NCBI RefSeq assembly: GCF_013347965.1
Contig: NZ_CP048810.1
Span: 496,001-560,000 of the forward strand
Reading direction: 5' to 3'
Length of the DNA stretch: 64,000 nt
Origin: Pseudomonas bijieensis
GTDB lineage: Bacteria; Pseudomonadota; Gammaproteobacteria; Pseudomonadales; Pseudomonadaceae
The position numbers were made by a program, and so were the translations under genes. Below, in pieces: positions 8,282 through 18,603 of this stretch (positions within the stretch are counted from its first letter, which is position 1; every line of letters starts with the position of its first letter). The notes beneath the pieces were generated by a model. It did no database searches. It was not told the DNA's origin and saw only the letters and a program-made list of their open reading frames with translations.

Positions 8282-9040
8282 ATGAAATGGCTCGTGTGGT
8301 GCCTGCTGTGGTGCAGTCTGCCGATGATCGCGTGGGCGGCTGTCGAGCCAGGCAAGGATCCGGTGCCGTCGGTGATGTGGGCCTTTTATCACAAGCAACT
8401 GTTGGGCGACGCGCCGTTCGTGTTCGACGACCGGGTGCGGCTGCTGGCACCACCCTTTGCCGAAGACGCTCGCCAGGTTCCACTGGAAATCGATGCCCGG
8501 GCCTTTACCGGCGACGTCGTACGAGTGTTGGCCTGGGCCGAGCTGAACCCGTTGCCGAAAATCGTCGACTTCCAACCCGGAGCGCGGGTGCTGCCCTGGC
8601 TGTCGATCCGCATTCGTATCGAACAAGCCACCCCGCTGCGCGCGGCGGTGCAGACCCGCGATGGCCTGTGGCACGTCGGTTCGACCCTGATCGATGCCGC
8701 CGGTGGTGGCTGCACCGCACCCAGCGTAGTGCGCACCCAACCGGGTTGGGAGGAGCATTTGGGCGAGGTGCTGGGGGCCCGCTATCCCCGGGGCGAGTCG
8801 AGCCGCCTGCGCCTGCAGGTGGCCCATCCGATGGATAACGGCCTGGTGAGCGGCATCCCGGAATTCTTCCTCAACCAGGCGCAACTGCTGGACGCCGACG
8901 GCCAGGTCCTGGCGCGCCTGGAGTTGTTCCCGGCAGTCAGCGAAAACCCCAACCTGGGTTTCGACATCCAAGGCCCCGGGCAGACCCGCCTGTTGCTGCA
9001 CGATAACAGCGGCAATGCGTTCGAAGCGGCGATTCCCTGA
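8282..9040 (+). CDS. Quinoprotein dehydrogenase-associated SoxYZ-like carrier
   Basis: A 252-residue secreted protein with a signal peptide ending AWAAVEP. The N-terminal half resembles SoxY (LEIDARAFTGDVVR) with a Gly-rich cysteine segment AAGGGCTAPSV near residue 140 comparable to the carrier cysteine of SoxY; the C-terminal half resembles SoxZ (HPMDNGLVSG). In Sox systems such a cysteine carries sulfur intermediates; in quinoprotein loci the cargo is unknown. The start at 8282 follows TAGGAGCGCAGGG. It is ten bases from the gene before and 16 from the gene after, so it is part of the pedF operon. Confidence 0.85.
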   Translation: MKWLVWCLLWCSLPMIAWAAVEPGKDPVPSVMWAFYHKQLLGDAPFVFDDRVRLLAPPFAEDARQVPLEIDARAFTGDVVRVLAWAELNPLPKIVDFQPGARVLPWLSIRIRIEQATPLRAAVQTRDGLWHVGSTLIDAAGGGCTAPSVVRTQPGWEEHLGEVLGARYPRGESSRLRLQVAHPMDNGLVSGIPEFFLNQAQLLDADGQVLARLELFPAVSENPNLGFDIQGPGQTRLLLHDNSGNAFEAAIP

Positions 9041-9056
9041 CTACAAGGAGCGCGCC

Positions 9057-9992
9057 ATGCGCTGGTTGTTGCTGATCTTCCTGAGTCTGTGTCTACCGAC
9101 GTGGGCCGGAACAGACTATTCGCTCAAGCCTCGGCAGATCGCCGAAGGCACCTGGCTGCTGGAAGGCAGCACCGAGAATTTTGCCAAGGCCAACGGCGGT
9201 AACATCGTCAACACCGCGTTCATCGTCACCGATACCGGCGTGGTGGTGATCGACACCGGGCCGTCGAAGCGCTACGGCGAGGCGCTGCGCCAGGCCATTG
9301 CCACGACCACCGATAAGCCAATCATCCAGGTCTTGCTGACTCATCATCACCCCGACCATGTACTGGGCAATCAGGCTTTCAGTGACGCGCCCATCGGGGC
9401 TTTGGCGGGCACCACGGACCTGCTGCGGCAACAGGGCGATGCGCTGGCGGAAAACATGTACCGGCTGGTGGGCGACTGGATGCGCGGCACCGAGGTGGTG
9501 TTGCCAACCCAGGTGCTGGAGCCCGGTGTGTTGAAGGCGGGTAACCATACCTTGCGACTGCTGCAACTGGCCGGGCACACCGGGGCCGACCTGGCGATCT
9601 TCGACGAAACCACTGGCGTGCTGTTCGCCGGCGACCTGGTGTTCTACGAACGCGCTTTGACCACTCCCAACAGTCCGGGACTCGAAGTCTGGCTCAGGGA
9701 TCTGGACACCTTGCAGGCCTTGCCCTGGAAGCAGATCGTGCCCGGCCACGGCCCGGTCGCGACCGATGCCCGGCCTTTCTTGCAGATGCGCGACTACCTG
9801 GGCTGGCTCGACCAACTGATGCGCGACGGCGCGGCCCGGGGCGACGACATGGCCGAGATGATCCGCAGCCCCATTCCTGAGCGCTTTGCCGGGATCAGCC
9901 TGAGTCGTTATGAGTTGATTCGCAGCGTCAGTCATCTCTATCCACGTTACGAGCGGGCGGGGATGAAGCGGGTGGACACCCAACCCGAATGA
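9057..9992 (+). CDS. Quinoprotein relay-system zinc metallohydrolase
   Basis: A 311-residue periplasmic metallo-beta-lactamase-fold enzyme. The ATG at 9057 follows AAGGAG with a six-base gap; a signal peptide ends LPTWAGTD. The zinc motif is H96-x-H98-x-D100-H101 (HHHPDH), with further ligands at GHTGADL and in the FAGD and VPGHGP segments. It follows the SoxYZ-like carrier, the pairing seen in other quinoprotein loci, where hydrolase and carrier are proposed to act together. The substrate is unknown. It is the last gene of the pedF unit; a family B repeat follows its stop. Confidence 0.88.
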   Translation: MRWLLLIFLSLCLPTWAGTDYSLKPRQIAEGTWLLEGSTENFAKANGGNIVNTAFIVTDTGVVVIDTGPSKRYGEALRQAIATTTDKPIIQVLLTHHHPDHVLGNQAFSDAPIGALAGTTDLLRQQGDALAENMYRLVGDWMRGTEVVLPTQVLEPGVLKAGNHTLRLLQLAGHTGADLAIFDETTGVLFAGDLVFYERALTTPNSPGLEVWLRDLDTLQALPWKQIVPGHGPVATDARPFLQMRDYLGWLDQLMRDGAARGDDMAEMIRSPIPERFAGISLSRYELIRSVSHLYPRYERAGMKRVDTQPE

Positions 9993-10005
9993 TTCAGGCT
10001 GTCCC

Positions 10006-10129
10006 GTGGCGAGGGAGCTTGCTCCCGCTGGGCTGCGCAGCAGCCCTGTTATCAGTCACTCTGGCCATCAATATTGACTGGGCTATTTTCAGGGCCGCTG
10101 CGCTCCAGCGGGAGCAAGCTCCTCGCCAC
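10006..10129. repeat. Palindromic repeat pair, family B
   Basis: GTGGCGAGGGAGCTTGCTCCCGCTGGG and inverted partner CAGCGGGAGCAAGCTCCTCGCCAC directly after the metallohydrolase stop; followed by a run of ten G (10130-10139). It separates the pedF unit from the pedH promoter. Confidence 0.85.
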
Positions 10130-10156
10130 GGGGGGGGGGCGCTGCTCCTCCACATG

Positions 10157-10172
10157 TACCAAGGAACTAGAA
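10157..10172. promoter_or_regulatory. 16-base block shared with the pedE/pedF promoter
   Basis: TACCAAGGAACTAGAA, identical to 6813-6828, ends 104 bases before the pedH ATG. A common regulatory site is inferred. Confidence 0.5.
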
Positions 10173-10230
10173 AACTCAACACAGCGGGCAATTGTTGGCA
10201 GCGGCCCCGAGCCCAAGAATCTGTGGCAGA

Positions 10231-10247
10231 CCGGGAAAAATTCCCGG
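10231..10247. promoter_or_regulatory. CCGGGAA-AAA-TTCCCGG palindrome before pedH
   Basis: A perfect dyad with seven-base arms and a three-base centre, 29 bases upstream of the pedH ATG. It matches the GGGAA/TTCCC dyads before pedE. Its closeness to the start would suit repression or a promoter-overlapping operator. Confidence 0.5.
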
Positions 10248-10276
10248 GTATAACAATAACCGCAGAGGTAGCCGTC

Positions 10277-12052
10277 ATGAGTCATCCCGCACGTCGCCAA
10301 CCCTTCGCCGTGAGCCTGCTGCTCAGTGCCATGCTGCTGTCCGGTTCGGCCCTTGCAGCCGTGACCGATCAGGAAATTCTCCAGGACCCGAAAAACCCGC
10401 AACAGGTCGTGACCAACGGCCTGGGTGTCCAGGGCCAGCGCTACAGCCCGCTCGATACCCTCAATGTCAATAACGTCAAGGACCTGCGCCCGGTCTGGGC
10501 GTTCTCCTTCGGCGGCGAAAAGCAGCGTGGCCAGCAAGCCCAGCCGATGATCAAGGACGGGGTGATGTACCTCACCGGTTCTTACTCGCGGGTATTCGCG
10601 GTGGACGCGCGCACCGGCAAGAAACTGTGGCAGTACGATGCGCGCCTGCCCGATGACATCCGCCCTTGCTGCGACGTGATCAACCGTGGCGTGGCGCTGT
10701 ATGGCGACCTGGTGTTCTTCGGCACTCTCGACGCCAAGCTGGTGGCCCTGAACAAGGACACCGGCAAAGTGGTGTGGAGCAAGAAAGTGGCCGACCACAA
10801 GGAAGGCTACTCCATCAGCGCCGCGCCGTTGATCGTCAACGGCAAGCTGATCACGGGCGTGGCCGGTGGCGAGTTCGGCGTGGTAGGCCAGATCAGCGCC
10901 TATGATCCGAAAAATGGCGAACTGCTCTGGACCCGTCCAACCGTGGAAGGCCACATGGGCTATGTCTACAAGGACGGCAAGGCGGTCGAGAACGGTATTT
11001 CCGGCGGCGAGGCCGGCAAGACCTGGCCGGGCGATCTCTGGAAAACCGGCGGTGCCGCGCCTTGGCTGGGCGGTTACTATGACCCGGAAACCAACCTGCT
11101 GCTGTTCGGCACCGGTAACCCGGCACCGTGGAACTCCCACCTGCGTCCTGGTGACAACCTCTATTCCTCGTCGCGCCTGGCCCTGAACCCGGACGACGGC
11201 ACCATCAAGTGGCACTTCCAAAGCACGCCTCATGACGGCTGGGACTATGACGGCGTCAACGAACTGATCTCGTTCAACTACAAGGACGGTGGCAAGGACA
11301 TCAAGGCAGCGGCCACCGCCGACCGTAACGGCTTCTTCTACGTGCTCGACCGCACCAACGGCAAGTTCATCCGTGGCTTCCCGTTTGTCGACAAGATCAC
11401 CTGGGCCACTGGCCTGGACAAGGACGGTCGGCCGATCTACAACGAGGCCAGCCGTCCGGGCGCGCCGGGCAGCGAGGCGAAGGGCAGCTCGGTATTCGTG
11501 GCACCGGCCTTCCTCGGCGCGAAAAACTGGATGCCGATGGCCTATAACCAGGACACCGGGTTGTTCTATGTGCCATCCAACGAGTGGGGCATGGACATCT
11601 GGAACGAAGGCATCGCCTACAAGAAAGGCGCGGCGTTCCTTGGCGCCGGTTTCACCATCAAGCCGCTGAACGAAGATTACATCGGCGTGCTGCGGGCCAT
11701 CGACCCCAAGACCGGCAAGGAAGTCTGGCGCCACAAGAACTTCGCGCCGCTGTGGGGCGGGGTGCTGACCACCAAGGGCAACCTGGTGTTCACCGGTACG
11801 CCTGAAGGCTTCCTGCAAGCGTTCAACGCCAAGACCGGGGAAAAGGTCTGGGAATTCCAGACTGGTTCCGGCGTGCTCGGCTCGCCCATCACCTGGGAAA
11901 TGGACGGCGAGCAATACGTCTCCGTGGTCTCTGGCTGGGGCGGCGCGGTGCCGTTGTGGGGCGGCGAAGTGGCCAAGCGCGTGAAGGACTTCAACCAGGG
12001 CGGCATGCTTTGGACCTTCAAGTTGCCAAAGGACTTGGTGGCCAAGCGCTGA
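10277..12052 (+). CDS. pedH: PQQ-dependent alcohol dehydrogenase, lanthanide-type (PedH)
   Basis: A 591-residue periplasmic quinoprotein. The ATG at 10277 is chosen for AGAGG eight bases upstream and the signal peptide ending ALAAVTDQ; the longer open frame upstream is repeat and promoter DNA. PQQ-propeller W-motifs ([29 protein letters not shown]) and the vicinal disulfide ([11 protein letters not shown]) are present. The catalytic D323 is followed by D325 in [10 protein letters not shown]; the extra aspartate two residues on coordinates the lanthanide in this enzyme class. It does the same alcohol oxidation as PedE when rare earths are available. The gene is monocistronic as far as can be seen. 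Confidence 0.95.
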   Translation: MSHPARRQPFAVSLLLSAMLLSGSALAAVTDQEILQDPKNPQQVVTNGLGVQGQRYSPLDTLNVNNVKDLRPVWAFSFGGEKQRGQQAQPMIKDGVMYLTGSYSRVFAVDARTGKKLWQYDARLPDDIRPCCDVINRGVALYGDLVFFGTLDAKLVALNKDTGKVVWSKKVADHKEGYSISAAPLIVNGKLITGVAGGEFGVVGQISAYDPKNGELLWTRPTVEGHMGYVYKDGKAVENGISGGEAGKTWPGDLWKTGGAAPWLGGYYDPETNLLLFGTGNPAPWNSHLRPGDNLYSSSRLALNPDDGTIKWHFQSTPHDGWDYDGVNELISFNYKDGGKDIKAAATADRNGFFYVLDRTNGKFIRGFPFVDKITWATGLDKDGRPIYNEASRPGAPGSEAKGSSVFVAPAFLGAKNWMPMAYNQDTGLFYVPSNEWGMDIWNEGIAYKKGAAFLGAGFTIKPLNEDYIGVLRAIDPKTGKEVWRHKNFAPLWGGVLTTKGNLVFTGTPEGFLQAFNAKTGEKVWEFQTGSGVLGSPITWEMDGEQYVSVVSGWGGAVPLWGGEVAKRVKDFNQGGMLWTFKLPKDLVAKR

Positions 12053-12093
12053 GCTGAATCTGGGGCGGGTGCAGCCCTTGTGGCGACTGCTCT

Positions 12094-12179
12094 GTGGGAG
12101 CAAAGCTTGCTCGCGATGCAGTCGCCTCGGTTACCTGAGAGACCGCATCGCCTTCATCGCGGGCAAGCCTTGCTCCCAC
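12094..12179. repeat. Palindromic repeat pair, family A variant
   Basis: GTGGGAGCAAAGCTTGCTCGCGATGCA and inverted CATCGCGGGCAAGCCTTGCTCCCAC arms between pedH and pedI. This subtype (GCAAAGCTTGC) recurs at 13905 and 29822. Confidence 0.85.
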
Positions 12180-12346
12180 AGGGGCGATGCGTCGTTTCAC
12201 CAAAAAACCTCGTCCCAATGCTTGAAACCTACGACCAAATAACGAGAGTCCCCCCTGCCAACGACGCATTCGTCCGGCTGGCGGGGCTCTCTACCATCGG
12301 CCTATCGCCTGTCCCGTGACAGGCATCGACCAGGCAGAGGCCCATC

Positions 12347-13867
<1,521 letters not shown>

Positions 13868-13888
13868 CCCAGCAACACTGCACCCCCT

Positions 13889-13992
13889 GTGGGAGCGAGC
13901 CTGCTGTGGGAGCAAGGCTTGCCCGCGATACAGACGACTCGGTCAGCCGATCAGGCCGAGGGCGATTCATCGCGAGCAAGCTTTGCTCCCAC
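13889..13992. repeat. Nested palindromic repeat: family A element inserted in another
   Basis: An outer GTGGGAGCGAGCCTGCT unit is interrupted by a complete GTGGGAGCAAGGCTTGCCCGCGATAC ... ATCGCGAGCAAGCTTTGCTCCCAC pair, after which CAGCAGG continues. This looks like one repeat copied into another. Confidence 0.75.
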
Positions 13993-14136
13993 AGCAGGCC
14001 CCACATTTGAATATGTATGCCCCTGAATTGATACCAACGCACCCCACCCACCGCTTCGAAAGTAGCATTCGAGCCCCAGGCGTGGCGTGCATTAATGACT
14101 TGCCGGAATCGCCCGGTACAAGAAGAGGAAAGACCC

Positions 14137-14208
14137 ATGTGGACTAAACCCGCGTACACCGACCTGCGTATTGGCTTTGAAGTGACGATGTACTTCGCCA
14201 ACCGATGA
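14137..14208 (+). CDS. pqqA: PqqA, pyrroloquinoline quinone precursor peptide
   Basis: A 23-residue peptide beginning [13 protein letters not shown]. The Glu and Tyr that are cross-linked to make PQQ are E15 and Y19 in [10 protein letters not shown], the invariant E-x3-Y of PqqA. A ribosome site AGAGGAAAGACCC precedes the ATG at 14137. No pqqB, C, D or E follows, so this is a solitary copy next to the PQQ enzymes that use the product; the main pqq operon is presumably elsewhere. A GC-rich hairpin follows the stop, as is usual after pqqA. The gene may raise precursor supply when the ped genes are induced. Confidence 0.9.
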
Positions 14209-14214
14209 GTGCCG

Positions 14215-14241
14215 GCCCGGCCTGGAGCGTTCAGGCCGGGC
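14215..14241 (+). terminator. Hairpin after pqqA
   Basis: GCCCGGCCTG and CAGGCCGGGC form a perfect ten-pair stem with a seven-base loop, beginning seven bases after the pqqA stop. There is no strong T-run, so it may be a partial terminator or an mRNA-stabilising 3' end. Confidence 0.5.
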
Positions 14242-14319
14242 TACCCATTGGTCTGATTGCATTCACAGCGGGATGCTTTAGGCTCAAGGTATTCCCAGAC
14301 AATAACAACAGGCTTACCG

Positions 14320-15498
14320 ATGAGCCACGTACCTGAAAAAATGAGCCTCAGCCCGCTGCGCAAGTTCGTTTCCCCTGAAATCATGTTCGGTGCCGGTTGT
14401 CGGCACAATGTCGGCAATTACGCCAAGACCTTCGGTGCACGCAAGGTGCTGATCGTCACCGATCCCGGGGTCATCGCCGCCGGTTGGGTGGCTGACGTCG
14501 AAGCCAGTCTCCAGGCCCAAGGCATCGATTACTGTGTCTACAGCGCGGTCTCGCCCAATCCGCGGGTCGAGGAAGTGATGCTCGGTGCCGACCTTTACCG
14601 GGAAAACCATTGCGATGTCATCGTCGCGGTGGGTGGTGGCAGCCCGATGGATTGCGGTAAAGGCATCGGCATCGTCGTTGCCCATGGCCGCAACATTCTT
14701 GAGTTCGAAGGCGTCGATACCCTGCATGTACCCAGTCCGCCGCTGATCCTTATTCCCACCACGGCGGGGACGTCGGCTGACGTGTCGCAGTTCGTGATCA
14801 TTTCCAACCAGCAAGAACGAATGAAGTTTTCCATCGTCAGCAAGGCGGCGGTACCGGATGTATCGCTGATCGACCCGGAAACCACCCTGAGCATGGACCC
14901 GTTCCTGTCCGCCTGTACCGGCATCGACGCCTTGGTACATGCCATCGAGGCCTTCGTGTCCACCGGCCACGGCCCGCTGACCGACCCCCATGCGCTGGAA
15001 GCGATGCGCCTGATCAACGGCAACCTGGTGCAAATGATCGCCAACCCGGCGGACATCGCCCTGCGGGAAAAGATCATGTTGGGCAGCATGCAGGCCGGGT
15101 TGGCGTTCTCCAACGCGATTCTCGGTGCAGTTCACGCGATGTCCCATAGCCTGGGCGGTTTCCTCGATTTACCCCATGGCTTGTGCAACGCGGTCCTGGT
15201 GGAGCATGTAGTGGCGTTCAACTACAACTCGGCGCCGGACCGTTTCAAGGTGATTGCCGAGACGCTGGGCATCGATTGCCGAGGGCTCAACCACCGGCAG
15301 ATCCGCACCCGGTTGGTGGAGCACCTGATTGCCCTCAAGCACACCATCGGCTTTCACGAGACCCTGGGCCTGCATGGCGTGAGCACCTCGGACATTCCGT
15401 TCCTGTCGCAACATGCGATGGATGACCCGTGCATCCTTACCAATCCTCGGGAGTCGAGCCAGCGGGATGTCGAGGTCGTCTATGGCGAAGCCCTCTGA
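14320..15498 (+). CDS. ercA: Iron-containing alcohol dehydrogenase (ErcA-like)
   Basis: A 392-residue group III (Fe-type) NAD(P)-dependent dehydrogenase. The nucleotide-binding loop is GGGSPMDCGKG; metal ligands are expected in TGIDALVHAIE, HAMSHSLGG and DLPHGLC. The ATG at 14320 is taken as start; MSLSP seven codons on is an alternative. Homologues beside ped/exa genes (ErcA in P. aeruginosa) are needed for normal growth on ethanol and for regulation of the exa system, but the natural substrate is unclear. The 3' end overlaps the next gene by 17 bases, so the enzyme and kinase are coupled. Confidence 0.9.
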   Translation: MSHVPEKMSLSPLRKFVSPEIMFGAGCRHNVGNYAKTFGARKVLIVTDPGVIAAGWVADVEASLQAQGIDYCVYSAVSPNPRVEEVMLGADLYRENHCDVIVAVGGGSPMDCGKGIGIVVAHGRNILEFEGVDTLHVPSPPLILIPTTAGTSADVSQFVIISNQQERMKFSIVSKAAVPDVSLIDPETTLSMDPFLSACTGIDALVHAIEAFVSTGHGPLTDPHALEAMRLINGNLVQMIANPADIALREKIMLGSMQAGLAFSNAILGAVHAMSHSLGGFLDLPHGLCNAVLVEHVVAFNYNSAPDRFKVIAETLGIDCRGLNHRQIRTRLVEHLIALKHTIGFHETLGLHGVSTSDIPFLSQHAMDDPCILTNPRESSQRDVEVVYGEAL

Positions 15499-16852
15499 CG
15501 AGCAGCAAAAAGCCCTGGCCGGGCTGCTGGGGCTGGGCAACCATTCAACGCGCAAGAGTCACTACCCGGAACTGGCGGCGCGCCTCGATGAGCTGGAACA
15601 GGCCCGGCAACACCTGCAACAGCTCAATGATCAGCTGGAGCAGCGAGTGGCCGAGCGCACCGATGCGTTGCTGGAGGCCAACCACAACCTGCAGCAGCAG
15701 ATCGCCCAGCGCGAGTTGATCGAACAGCAGTTGCGCGATGCCCGGGACGCCGCCCAGGCCGCCAATCGCAGCAAGGACAAATACCTGGCCGCCGCCAGTC
15801 ATGATCTGTTGCAGCCACTCAACGCGGCCCGCCTGCTGATCGCCACGTTGCGCGAACGCCAGTTGCCTACCGCCGAGCATGTGCTGGTGGAACGGACCCA
15901 CCAGGCGCTCGAAGGGGCTGAAGACCTGCTCACCGACCTGCTGGACATCTCTCGGCTGGATCAAGCCGCCGTCAAGCCCGACCTGGCGCCGTATCGGCTG
16001 GATGAGTTGCTGGGTCCGCTGGTTTCAGAGTTTCAATCGGTGGCCGGCGCCGCCGGGTTGGACCTGCGGGCGCGGTTTGGCGACGAAGCGGTGCTGACCG
16101 ATTTGCGCTTGATCAGCCGTATCCTGCGCAACCTGCTGAGCAATGCCTGCCGCTATACCGATCAGGGCGGTATTCTCCTGGCGGCCCGGCGCCGGGGAGG
16201 GCAATTGAGCATTGAAGTCTGGGATACCGGGCGTGGCATCGCTGCCGATTGCCTGGAGTCGATTTTCCTTGAATTCAACCAGCTCGACGTCGGCCGGGCG
16301 GCGGACCGCAAAGGCGTGGGCCTGGGGCTGGCGATTGTCGAACGCATCGCCCACATCCTCGGCTATCGGGTCCAGGTACGCTCTCGGCCGGGACGTGGTT
16401 CGGTGTTCAGCATCGAGGTGCCGCTGTCCAGCGAAAAGCCCCTGCCCGTGTCGCTGCTCCCCGTACAGGCGGTTGCCGGCAACCCGCTGCCAGGGCGGCG
16501 TTTGTTGGTAATCGACAACGAATTGAGCATTTTGCAAAGCATGGCTGCGCTGTTGGGGCAGTGGGGCTGCGAAGTGTTGACCGCCACCGACGAAGCGGGC
16601 GCCCTCGACGTGCTACAAGAACGCGCGCCGGAGTTGATCCTGGCGGATTTCCACCTGGATCATGGGGTCGTGGGCTGTGAAGTGGTCAAACACCTGCGCG
16701 AGCATTTCCAGCAGGCGATCCCCGCAGTGATCATCACCGCCGACCGCAGCGACCAATGCCGCCGCGCCCTGCGCAAACTGGGTGCGCCGCTGCTCAACAA
16801 ACCGGTCAAGCCTGGCAAGTTGCGGGCGGTGTTGAGCCAGATGCTCGGGTAG
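15482..16852 (+). CDS. Hybrid histidine kinase with C-terminal receiver
   Basis: A 456-residue soluble kinase. Residues 20-95 are a coiled coil (EQARQHLQQLNDQLEQRVAE). H107 lies in the HisKA motif SHDLLQPLNA, followed by N, D and G boxes (LLSNACRY, DTGRGI, GVGLGLAI) and a receiver domain from residue 340 with D389 in LILADFHLD. There are no transmembrane helices and no DNA-binding output, so it probably phosphorylates a separate regulator or feeds a relay. The start at 15482 inside ercA is preceded by GAGGTCGTCT. Homologues occur at this position in other ped/exa loci and belong to the kinase network controlling alcohol oxidation. Confidence 0.88.
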   Translation: MAKPSDEQQKALAGLLGLGNHSTRKSHYPELAARLDELEQARQHLQQLNDQLEQRVAERTDALLEANHNLQQQIAQRELIEQQLRDARDAAQAANRSKDKYLAAASHDLLQPLNAARLLIATLRERQLPTAEHVLVERTHQALEGAEDLLTDLLDISRLDQAAVKPDLAPYRLDELLGPLVSEFQSVAGAAGLDLRARFGDEAVLTDLRLISRILRNLLSNACRYTDQGGILLAARRRGGQLSIEVWDTGRGIAADCLESIFLEFNQLDVGRAADRKGVGLGLAIVERIAHILGYRVQVRSRPGRGSVFSIEVPLSSEKPLPVSLLPVQAVAGNPLPGRRLLVIDNELSILQSMAALLGQWGCEVLTATDEAGALDVLQERAPELILADFHLDHGVVGCEVVKHLREHFQQAIPAVIITADRSDQCRRALRKLGAPLLNKPVKPGKLRAVLSQMLG

Positions 16853-16897
16853 CGGCCCTCTTAAAGAGCACCGAAATCGCAACTACCACAAATCCTT

Positions 16898-16920
16898 GTG
16901 GGAGCGAGCCTGCTCGCGAT
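16898..16920. repeat. Single family A repeat unit
   Basis: One GTGGGAGCGAGCCTGCTCGC-type unit without an inverted partner, between the hybrid kinase and the acyltransferase-like gene. Confidence 0.8.
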
Positions 16921-17012
16921 AGTAGTTTCATGTTATGTTATCCGCTTTCGTTTGGCAGGGATTCTCATTCCTCGCCTTGCACGGACCAACGACCTTCCAT
17001 CCGAGTAATGCC

Positions 17013-18218
17013 ATGAGCCTACCTTCAAGCATGACGAGCCCGTCCGGCGTCATCGCGCCTTTACTTGTAACCAGCGCCGCCAAGACCCATGTGCGCATGC
17101 TTGCCATCGATGCCCTGCGCGGTTTCGTCATGTTGCTGATGCTGGTGGATCACGTTCGCGAGACATTCCTGCTGCATCGTCAGGTCACCGACCCCATCGA
17201 TGCGCTCAGCGTGACCCCGGACCTGTATTTCACCCGTCTGCTCAGTACGCTCTGTGCCCCGGTCTTCATTTTCCTCACCGGTTTGTCGGCCTGGCTCTAC
17301 AGCCAGAAACATACCGCCGGCCAGACCTCGTTGTTCCTGCTCAAGCGTGGCTTGTTCCTGGTCTTCCTGGAATTGACCTTCGTGTGTTTCGCCTGGAACG
17401 CCGAGTTCCCGCCCAAGACCCTGTGGCTGCAAGTGATCTGGTGCATTGGCATCTGCATGATCGTCCTGGCCGCCTTGCTGCACCTCAAGCGCAGTTGGCT
17501 GATCGTCCTCGGCGTTGCCATCGTCGCCGGGCACAATCTGTTGGACGGTGTGGTGCTGGGGCCAGACTCTCCGTTTTTCGTGCCGTGGTCGATTCTTCAT
17601 CAACGGGCGTTCATCGATATCACCGAGTTCACCCGGGCCCGCACCACGTATCCGGTGCTGCCGTGGATTGGCGTGATCCTGCTGGGCTGGGCCATCGGGC
17701 CGTGGTTTGGCAAGGACGTTGAACCCGCCGTGCGCCTGCGGCGGTTGTTCAAGACGGGCCTGGGCCTGCTGCTGGCCTTTGTGCTCATCCGTTACCTGAA
17801 CGTATACGGCGATAAACCCTGGGTCCAGACCGGCGACGCGCTGCGCACCTTCATGAGCTTCATGAGCGCGACGAAGTATCCGCCGTCGCTGATATTCCTG
17901 ATGCCGACCCTGGGAATAGGGCTGATGTTGCTGGCTCTCTTTGAAAAAGCCCAGGAGCGGGGTGTTATTGCGCTGTTGGCGATCTATGGCGGCGCACCGA
18001 TGTTCTTTTACCTGCTGCACCTTTACGTGCTCAAGGCCCTGTACCTGATCGCAGTTGCCATCTGGGGCACCAACCAGGGTACTTATTTCGGGTTCGATGA
18101 TTTACCCATGGTGTGGTTGTGGAGTGTGTTACTGGGTGTCGTGCTGTTTTTTCCGACCCGTTGGTTCGCCGGGTTCAAGCAACGGCGGCGTGATATCGCG
18201 ATCCTCAAGTATCTTTGA
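17013..18218 (+). CDS. DUF1624 / acyltransferase-like multipass membrane protein
   Basis: A protein of about 401 residues with some ten predicted transmembrane helices. The opening MLAIDALRGFVMLLMLVDHVRETF is the hallmark of the heparan-alpha-glucosaminide N-acetyltransferase-like (DUF1624) family, with the conserved D-x-LRG and D-H residues. Members are thought to move acyl groups across the inner membrane onto sugars or other acceptors; the acceptor here is unknown. The start at 17013 is preferred over the frame opening at 16935 because the earlier region follows a repeat; MTSPSG at 17031 is also possible. It stands alone, unrelated to the quinoprotein genes. Confidence 0.75.
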   Translation: MSLPSSMTSPSGVIAPLLVTSAAKTHVRMLAIDALRGFVMLLMLVDHVRETFLLHRQVTDPIDALSVTPDLYFTRLLSTLCAPVFIFLTGLSAWLYSQKHTAGQTSLFLLKRGLFLVFLELTFVCFAWNAEFPPKTLWLQVIWCIGICMIVLAALLHLKRSWLIVLGVAIVAGHNLLDGVVLGPDSPFFVPWSILHQRAFIDITEFTRARTTYPVLPWIGVILLGWAIGPWFGKDVEPAVRLRRLFKTGLGLLLAFVLIRYLNVYGDKPWVQTGDALRTFMSFMSATKYPPSLIFLMPTLGIGLMLLALFEKAQERGVIALLAIYGGAPMFFYLLHLYVLKALYLIAVAIWGTNQGTYFGFDDLPMVWLWSVLLGVVLFFPTRWFAGFKQRRRDIAILKYL

Positions 18219-18603
18219 CCCACAGGGGCTCTGGACGCGCGAACGGTGCCGATCAGGGCCATTAAAATGCCGTCATTTGGTCGGCGTTTTTGCCATGAAT
18301 GTAAAAAGACGCTTCGGTCTGTTTATTTCCTTATGTAAACTGCCCCCCGCTGCGACAATCGGGCACGGCCACGCCAGGCCCGATCAACACCGTTCGCAGC
18401 GTCCCTCACCCCAGCTGAAGCCAAGACCTACAAGAAGTCAGCGCCGGAGAGACATAAACGAGAGGCCGACGTATCGCTCGGCCCTGTAGGTCCATCCTCC
18501 AGTCCGTCTCGATACCCATCCTGCTGGCGTTGCCGGTGGCCGATGAGGTCTATCCTTGACCAGGGCAGGTGGACGGAATGGCGTTCATCCTAGGGATACA
18601 CAC
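18219..18603. other. Non-coding region upstream of mqo
   Basis: There is no convincing gene in these 385 bases. A weak hairpin with a T-run (GCCG...CGGCGTTTTT, about 18272-18289) may end the preceding gene. A nested inverted-repeat structure lies at 18425-18492. The mqo ribosome site AGGGA is at the right end. Confidence 0.5.
18425..18492 (+). ncRNA. Possible structured leader of mqo
   Basis: GACCTACA at 18425-18432 pairs perfectly with TGTAGGTC at 18485-18492. Inside, GGCCGA at 18464-18469 pairs with TCGGCC at 18478-18483. The fold would form a branched element about 110 bases before the mqo start. No known RNA family is recognised; it may be an untranslated leader or a small RNA. Confidence 0.3.

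Noticed and set aside
10052..12103. A 683-codon frame antisense to pedH
   Set aside because: It is a shadow of pedH with repeat sequence at one end and no ribosome site or family match.
18055..18489. A 144-codon plus-strand frame from inside the DUF1624 gene into the mqo leader
   Set aside because: Basic low-complexity product, no ribosome site at a sensible start, and it overlaps a conserved membrane protein.
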